From: Toxorhynchites rutilus septentrionalis
Taxonomy: Eukaryota; Arthropoda; Insecta; Diptera; Culicidae
DNA length: 64,000 nt
NCBI RefSeq assembly: GCF_029784135.1
Contig: NC_073746.1
Span: 57,758,097 to 57,822,096 of the forward strand
Reading direction: 5' to 3'
The notes under the pieces are model-generated. The model had not been told where the DNA came from and ran no database searches. It saw only the letters and a program-made list of their open reading frames with translations. This document shows positions 57,784 through 64,000 of the stretch, in pieces (position 1 is the stretch's first letter; each line of letters begins with the position of its first letter). The position numbers and the translations under genes are program-made.

Positions 57784-58283
57784 NNNNNNNNNNNNNNNNN
57801 NNNNNNNNNNNNNNNNNNNNNNNNNNNNNNNNNNNNNNNNNNNNNNNNNNNNNNNNNNNNNNNNNNNNNNNNNNNNNNNNNNNNNNNNNNNNNNNNNNNN
57901 NNNNNNNNNNNNNNNNNNNNNNNNNNNNNNNNNNNNNNNNNNNNNNNNNNNNNNNNNNNNNNNNNNNNNNNNNNNNNNNNNNNNNNNNNNNNNNNNNNNN
58001 NNNNNNNNNNNNNNNNNNNNNNNNNNNNNNNNNNNNNNNNNNNNNNNNNNNNNNNNNNNNNNNNNNNNNNNNNNNNNNNNNNNNNNNNNNNNNNNNNNNN
58101 NNNNNNNNNNNNNNNNNNNNNNNNNNNNNNNNNNNNNNNNNNNNNNNNNNNNNNNNNNNNNNNNNNNNNNNNNNNNNNNNNNNNNNNNNNNNNNNNNNNN
58201 NNNNNNNNNNNNNNNNNNNNNNNNNNNNNNNNNNNNNNNNNNNNNNNNNNNNNNNNNNNNNNNNNNNNNNNNNNNNNNNNNNN
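57784..58283. other. Assembly gap (500 N)
   Basis: Exactly 500 N. The missing 5' exons of the DUS1L gene may lie here. Open frames across it are artefacts. Confidence 0.99.
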
Positions 58284-58923
58284 ATGGAAGTAAAAAGTGA
58301 CGAACCAGCCAAATGAGTTGAAAATCACTATAATACAGATAAAAAAAAAAAAAAAAAAAGTTTTACCATCTTGGGCCCATTTTTTAAATTTTCTGCATGA
58401 CTTATATTTTGTATGAAAAAATAAAAAAAAAATGAAAAATATGTATTTTGGATATTGCAAATTGAATTTTTATTTTGTAAATAAAAGTACTACTTTTTTT
58501 TCTCAGTGTACATTTGTTTTTATATTCAACTCAATACTCTATAACTATTTCGGTACGGCTCATAGTTTTTAAGATATAAATTATCAAAGATTTCTCTTAC
58601 TCAAATCGATACGCCCTTCTCAAAAGTTACGCTTGAGTCAAAAAATTCCCAATTGCTGTGGAAAACTCATATTTCCTCCAACCCAAACGGAATACACACT
58701 TTCATTGGAATCAAAAATTTTGTCATTTGTCGATTTCATTTGGAATTGCTGCATTCAGCCCGCATCAAGAGCGCTTACACTACATCAAATCCAGTTCCAG
58801 CTCGCAAAGATATTTATTGTAGAAAAAATAGTCAGAAATTCGATTTGAAAATAATCACATATTTTAACTCATCCAGAAAATAAACCATACATTATATCTA
58901 ATAGAAATATGCTTTTTTTTTAG
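58284..58923. other. AT-rich DNA upstream of DUS1L exons, probably intron
   Basis: It contains an A tract of about 19 at 58341-58359, a copy of the dispersed repeat shared with 46010-46140 (58755-58886), and a polypyrimidine tract ending TTTTTTTTAG at 58923 that serves as the acceptor of the first visible DUS1L exon. Confidence 0.5.
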
Positions 58924-60239
58924 TGAGTACTCTCCATAAACATCTCAGTGTGCCTCTTACGTGCAAAGTACGTATCTTCGAAGACATGGACAAAACAATC
59001 CGCTACGCGAAAATGCTTGAAGCTGCCGGCTGCCAAATGCTTACCGTCCACGGGAGAACGCGTGAACAGAAAGGACCACTGACAGGAATAGCCGACTGGA
59101 GATATGTGAAAGTTTTGAAGTATGCATTCATTAAATAACAGCGATCACCTAAAAACAATCTCAACTATTCTAATTTGCAGAGAAATTTTAAAAATACCAG
59201 TTTTGTCCAATGGCAACATAATGTCCGTCGAGGACATCCACCGCTGTATTCGGGAGACAGGTGTCAATGGTGTGATGACTGCTGAAGGGAACCTATACAA
59301 TCCGTTTCTATTCGAAGGTGTCAACCCGACCGCATGGAGTGTAGCCTATGAATATTTAGACATTGTGGAAAAATATTCAGCTCCGATTTCGTTCATTCGG
59401 GGGCATTTGTTCAAAGTGTTCCACCATTTGTAAGATCATTTGACACCCTTCGAATCTTTTTCGATCACACTAAACCACCTTCGCAAATTTTTAGAATGAA
59501 CCTAAAACCAAATGCATCGCACCGCGAGCAGATGGCGGTCTGCCACAAGGTGGACGAATTTCGCGCCATCGTGAAGCTTCTGGAGGAAAAATATCTGCCG
59601 TTCCACGAGGGTCGTCAAAAATGGATCGCCGAGGAATCAAACCTTCCAACAGGGGAAGCCTCGCTTGACGCAAGCTACAATCTAGCTTTGCCACCATGGC
59701 TATGTCAGCCATACATCCGAGCCCCACCGGAAGTACACAAGCAAAAGCTAGAGGAAGCAAGCCGACTGGCAGCGGATCCTAACCGAGAGAAGCGTCAGTT
59801 CTACGATACGGACGGCAATGAGATATCCCGTAAGAAGATGAAGAAGATGCGACGTGTACAGAGAAGACCAAATCGCGCCGGACTTCTACCAGGGGATCCG
59901 GACCGTGAACAAGCGAGGCGATTTGACGAAATTTGTAAAAACGAGAAAATTGAGTGTACCAATCCTATGGTGCGTTGGACGTATAATTTCGTTAGTTCTT
60001 CAATTCGATGACTGACATTTTTTTTGCAGGGCTTGAAATGCGAACATCAAGTGTGTCGCATTTGCTGCAAAAATTTGTGCTTCCACGAGAATCGAGATTG
60101 TGTGGGGCACAAAATCTTCATCAGATCCCGCCGGGATAAGGCGAAAGCGTTGACCGAGGCGGAGAAACAATTGGAAAGTAATAATGAAGTAGATAGCCTA
60201 AAGGTACAGAAGCAGGAAAAATTGACGAACGAAAGTTGA
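58924..60239 (+). CDS. DUS1L: tRNA-dihydrouridine synthase, DUS1-like (four 3' exons)
   Basis: An FMN enzyme that reduces uridine to dihydrouridine in the D loop of tRNAs (positions 16/17 for this class, from family knowledge). Exons: 58924-59119, 59181-59429, 59495-59969 and 60030-60239, with GT-AG introns of 61, 65 and 60 bp and a continuous frame. Seen: [20 protein letters not shown] (conserved Lys/Arg), [20 protein letters not shown] (HGRT motif), [15 protein letters not shown] and [20 protein letters not shown] (FMN-phosphate region), the eukaryote-specific lysine-rich segment [20 protein letters not shown], and a Cys-rich end [20 protein letters not shown]. About 376 residues are present. 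The N-terminal ~100-120, including the catalytic-cysteine loop, are upstream of 58924, hidden by the gap or beyond. The stop is TGA at 60237-60239. Intact splice sites argue for a functional gene, not a retrocopy. Confidence 0.93.
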
Positions 60240-60798
60240 TGTTCGATGATGGTGTTATTGTGTGAGCTTTCATCCACACACTTCGAATACTTTGTTCCAA
60301 CCGACCCAAGTTAATGATTAGAAAAACGTTTTCTTTTTAATTAGGATTGTATTTTTTTTGCCGATATCTTTGGACAGAATTTTTGAGCCATGTTAAAATG
60401 ATGATAAAGATTACGAAAAAAAATGTTTTTTTCTTGTTTTAAATTTTTGAAGAAGTATCTTTAAAAAAGGGATTTATTCTGCGCAAAGCATTGAATTCAA
60501 TTAAATTTGTCACTTAGGTTATTTTGTTTAGCGGATGCATACGGAGAAATACTCACCGATAAACTCTCCAAATAACAAAATGACAATATAATGACAATAT
60601 TCATTATAGACATTTGAAGCTTTTCGAGTTGTTTTTAGCATCTCGTTCGATCTGCTTCTCTTGGAACATTAAATGGGCAAAACGTTCGAAATAGGGAATG
60701 TGAAATTATAACTCGAACTAAGTTAAACTGACCAGACGTCCCGCATTACGCGGGACAGTCCCGCATTTGGCAAAAGAAACGAAAATGAAATATATCTA
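60240..60798. other. DUS1L 3' UTR and intergenic DNA
   Basis: No canonical AATAAA immediately after the stop. The sequence is T-rich. Nothing else recognised before the Helitron. Confidence 0.4.
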
Positions 60799-62726
<1,928 letters not shown>

Positions 62727-62838
62727 AGGGGCTGTCCACATACCACGTGGACAACCTTTGGGGGGAAACTAGGGGTTACAAAAATGTCCACGCTTGTCCA
62801 CGGTGAGGGGGGAGGGGGTTATGATATTGTCCACGTGG
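62727..62838. mobile_element. Truncated hairpin MITE
   Basis: It starts GGGGCTGTCCACATACCACG. Inside, CCACGTGGACAA (62743-62754) is mirrored by TTGTCCACGTGG (62827-62838) with G/C-rich tracts (GGGGGG, GGGGGGAGGGGG) between. The last ~15 bases of the right terminus (a mirrored GGACAGCCCC) are missing. GGGGCTGTCCA-type termini are common in mosquito MITEs (from memory). Confidence 0.55.
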
Positions 62839-62940
62839 AAACTTTAAGTATTTTTTAAAGTAGAACATTCAAGTTAGAAGTCAAAATTGAATGAGATCTG
62901 TTTTGTATTTACACGATTTTTTGAACTTCACGCCCTTCTA

Positions 62941-63265
62941 GAGACGAATGAACTCTCTGAGTTTAAAGTCTCTTTAATTCAATACCGTTACCGTTCACGC
63001 CCGCCCTGAGTACTCAGTAAAAAAATACTGAACTGCTTGAGAGTGTTGCTTGGTTGCTTGGACATCCATATTTTTCATATGACTGAACCTCTTTCTTGAA
63101 ATGTATATTCTGAAGGTAACATGAAGGCACATGAACTAGGATCCATCAATTTATTCCAATCGGTAATAGAGGGCCATTAAATCTGTCAGGATAAAGACAC
63201 CCAATAACACAATGGTAATGGTATTGTATTATAGAGACTTTAAACTTTTTCAGTTCATTCGTCTC
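62941..63265. mobile_element. MITE with ~37-bp TIRs and TA target duplication
   Basis: The left end GAGACGAATGAACT...GTTTAAAGTCTC (62941-62975) is mirrored at 63233-63265 (GAGACTTTAAAC...AGTTCATTCGTCTC). TA lies on both sides (62939-62940, 63266-63267). No coding capacity. The TTTAAAGTCTC motif also appears near 30725 and 54744. Confidence 0.8.
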
Positions 63266-63267
63266 TA

Positions 63268-64000
63268 AACCCAATAACACAAAGAATGTTGGATGTTTTT
63301 GTAGTATCAAATATCACGACTTAAGTGCGAGTTGAATTCAGCTTTTGCTCTTGATGACAAAACTGTTTGGTTTTTTTCGAGAACTCTCAAGGATTTCTGA
63401 ACATTGAAACGAACAACAAATTCTTCCATGAGTGTACGGGCCGTATCTCTGGAGATCTTTTTCTTGCAATGATGTTGTTCTTCATTGATGTCTGGTAATT
63501 TGTTAATTGTTATTGATGTCTGGTTTGAAGTTAATTGTTATAGCCGTACTAGATAAGATATCGCATCACTAAAATGGCTATAACTTGGTAAATAATGAGA
63601 TTTTCAAAAAGTCTCTTCTATGGTATATTCTTAAATGTCTGAATTAGAGAAATATGAAGAAAAAAAATTGATTTTTTTTCAAATTTTTAGACTAGAATAC
63701 CCTCTTAAAGAACGCAACATTGTGCTAATTTCAAATCCGACCGGATTCAGGAATAAGGGTTTATTTTACCGAAAAACACTTGAAGGGACTTATCTCAATC
63801 TGCGATTCGTTTCATAAACGCGACAAAAATACATATTTGTAGCGAATTGTAAAGGGCAAATCATTTACAAGAATGTTGAGTTAAAAAAAATCTTAGCAAG
63901 TGAATGGAACCCCGAAGCAGGTTTTCGCTTGAAGAAGGTTATGGCTGGGTCTGGTAGGACTGGAAGAAAATCTGTATCATGAGCTTCTACCAAGCAACTA
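63268..64000. other. AT-rich intergenic DNA
   Basis: A short direct repeat ATTGATGTCTGG at about 63485 and 63515. No gene or element recognised. Confidence 0.4.

Overview
The window looks like a stretch of a large, repeat-rich dipteran nuclear genome, most likely a culicine mosquito. The evidence is a full-length Feilai-type tRNA-derived SINE with target-site duplications, many decayed Tc1/mariner-superfamily copies, I-, CR1/Jockey- and LOA/R1-like non-LTR retrotransposons, Helitron-like elements, TA- and TTA-type MITEs, 60-65 bp GT-AG introns and AT-rich intergenic DNA. Two runs of exactly 500 N (38103-38602 and 57784-58283) are scaffold gaps.

Only two protein-coding host genes are recognised, both on the plus strand and both without their 5' exons here. 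One is an adenylate-forming acyl-CoA synthetase of the luciferase-like/4-coumarate-CoA-ligase-like type (three 3' exons, 39813-41018). The other is the tRNA-dihydrouridine synthase DUS1L (four 3' exons, 58924-60239), whose upstream exons probably lie in or beyond the second gap. One complete RNA gene is present: an intron-containing tRNA-Leu(CAA) on the minus strand at 39183-39307. Candidate promoter/5'-leader regions occur at 4877-4988, 21.9-22.6 kb and 29.9-33.9 kb, but no coding exon could be tied to them.

Layout. 0-13 kb: a nearly intact mariner-type element abutting a MITE, then intergenic DNA with three decayed transposases. 14.7-16 kb: a SINE beside a TTA-type MITE that holds a TA-type MITE. 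18-21 kb: a dispersed repeat, a 160-bp-arm hairpin and a minisatellite. 21.7-29.9 kb: retroposons, two copies' worth of transposase remnants, a tRNA-SINE and three non-LTR elements. 29.9-33.9 kb: a transposon-poor, CpG-rich island. 34-38 kb: a Tc1 fragment and the second tRNA-SINE. 39-41 kb: tRNA-Leu and the acyl-CoA synthetase. 42-52 kb: mariner/Tc1 remnants, a Helitron carrying a ~1 kb octamer array, and a second Helitron split by two non-LTR elements. 52-54.3 kb: a GC-richer island. 54.4-57.1 kb: a self-nested repeat. 58.9-60.2 kb: DUS1L. 60.8-63.3 kb: a short Helitron, an (AT)n tract and two MITEs.

The host genes do not form a pathway. The main biology here is transposon interaction: a SINE family sharing its 3' tail with an I-clade LINE in the same window, a Helitron family with a built-in microsatellite, and nested insertions that can be ordered in time.
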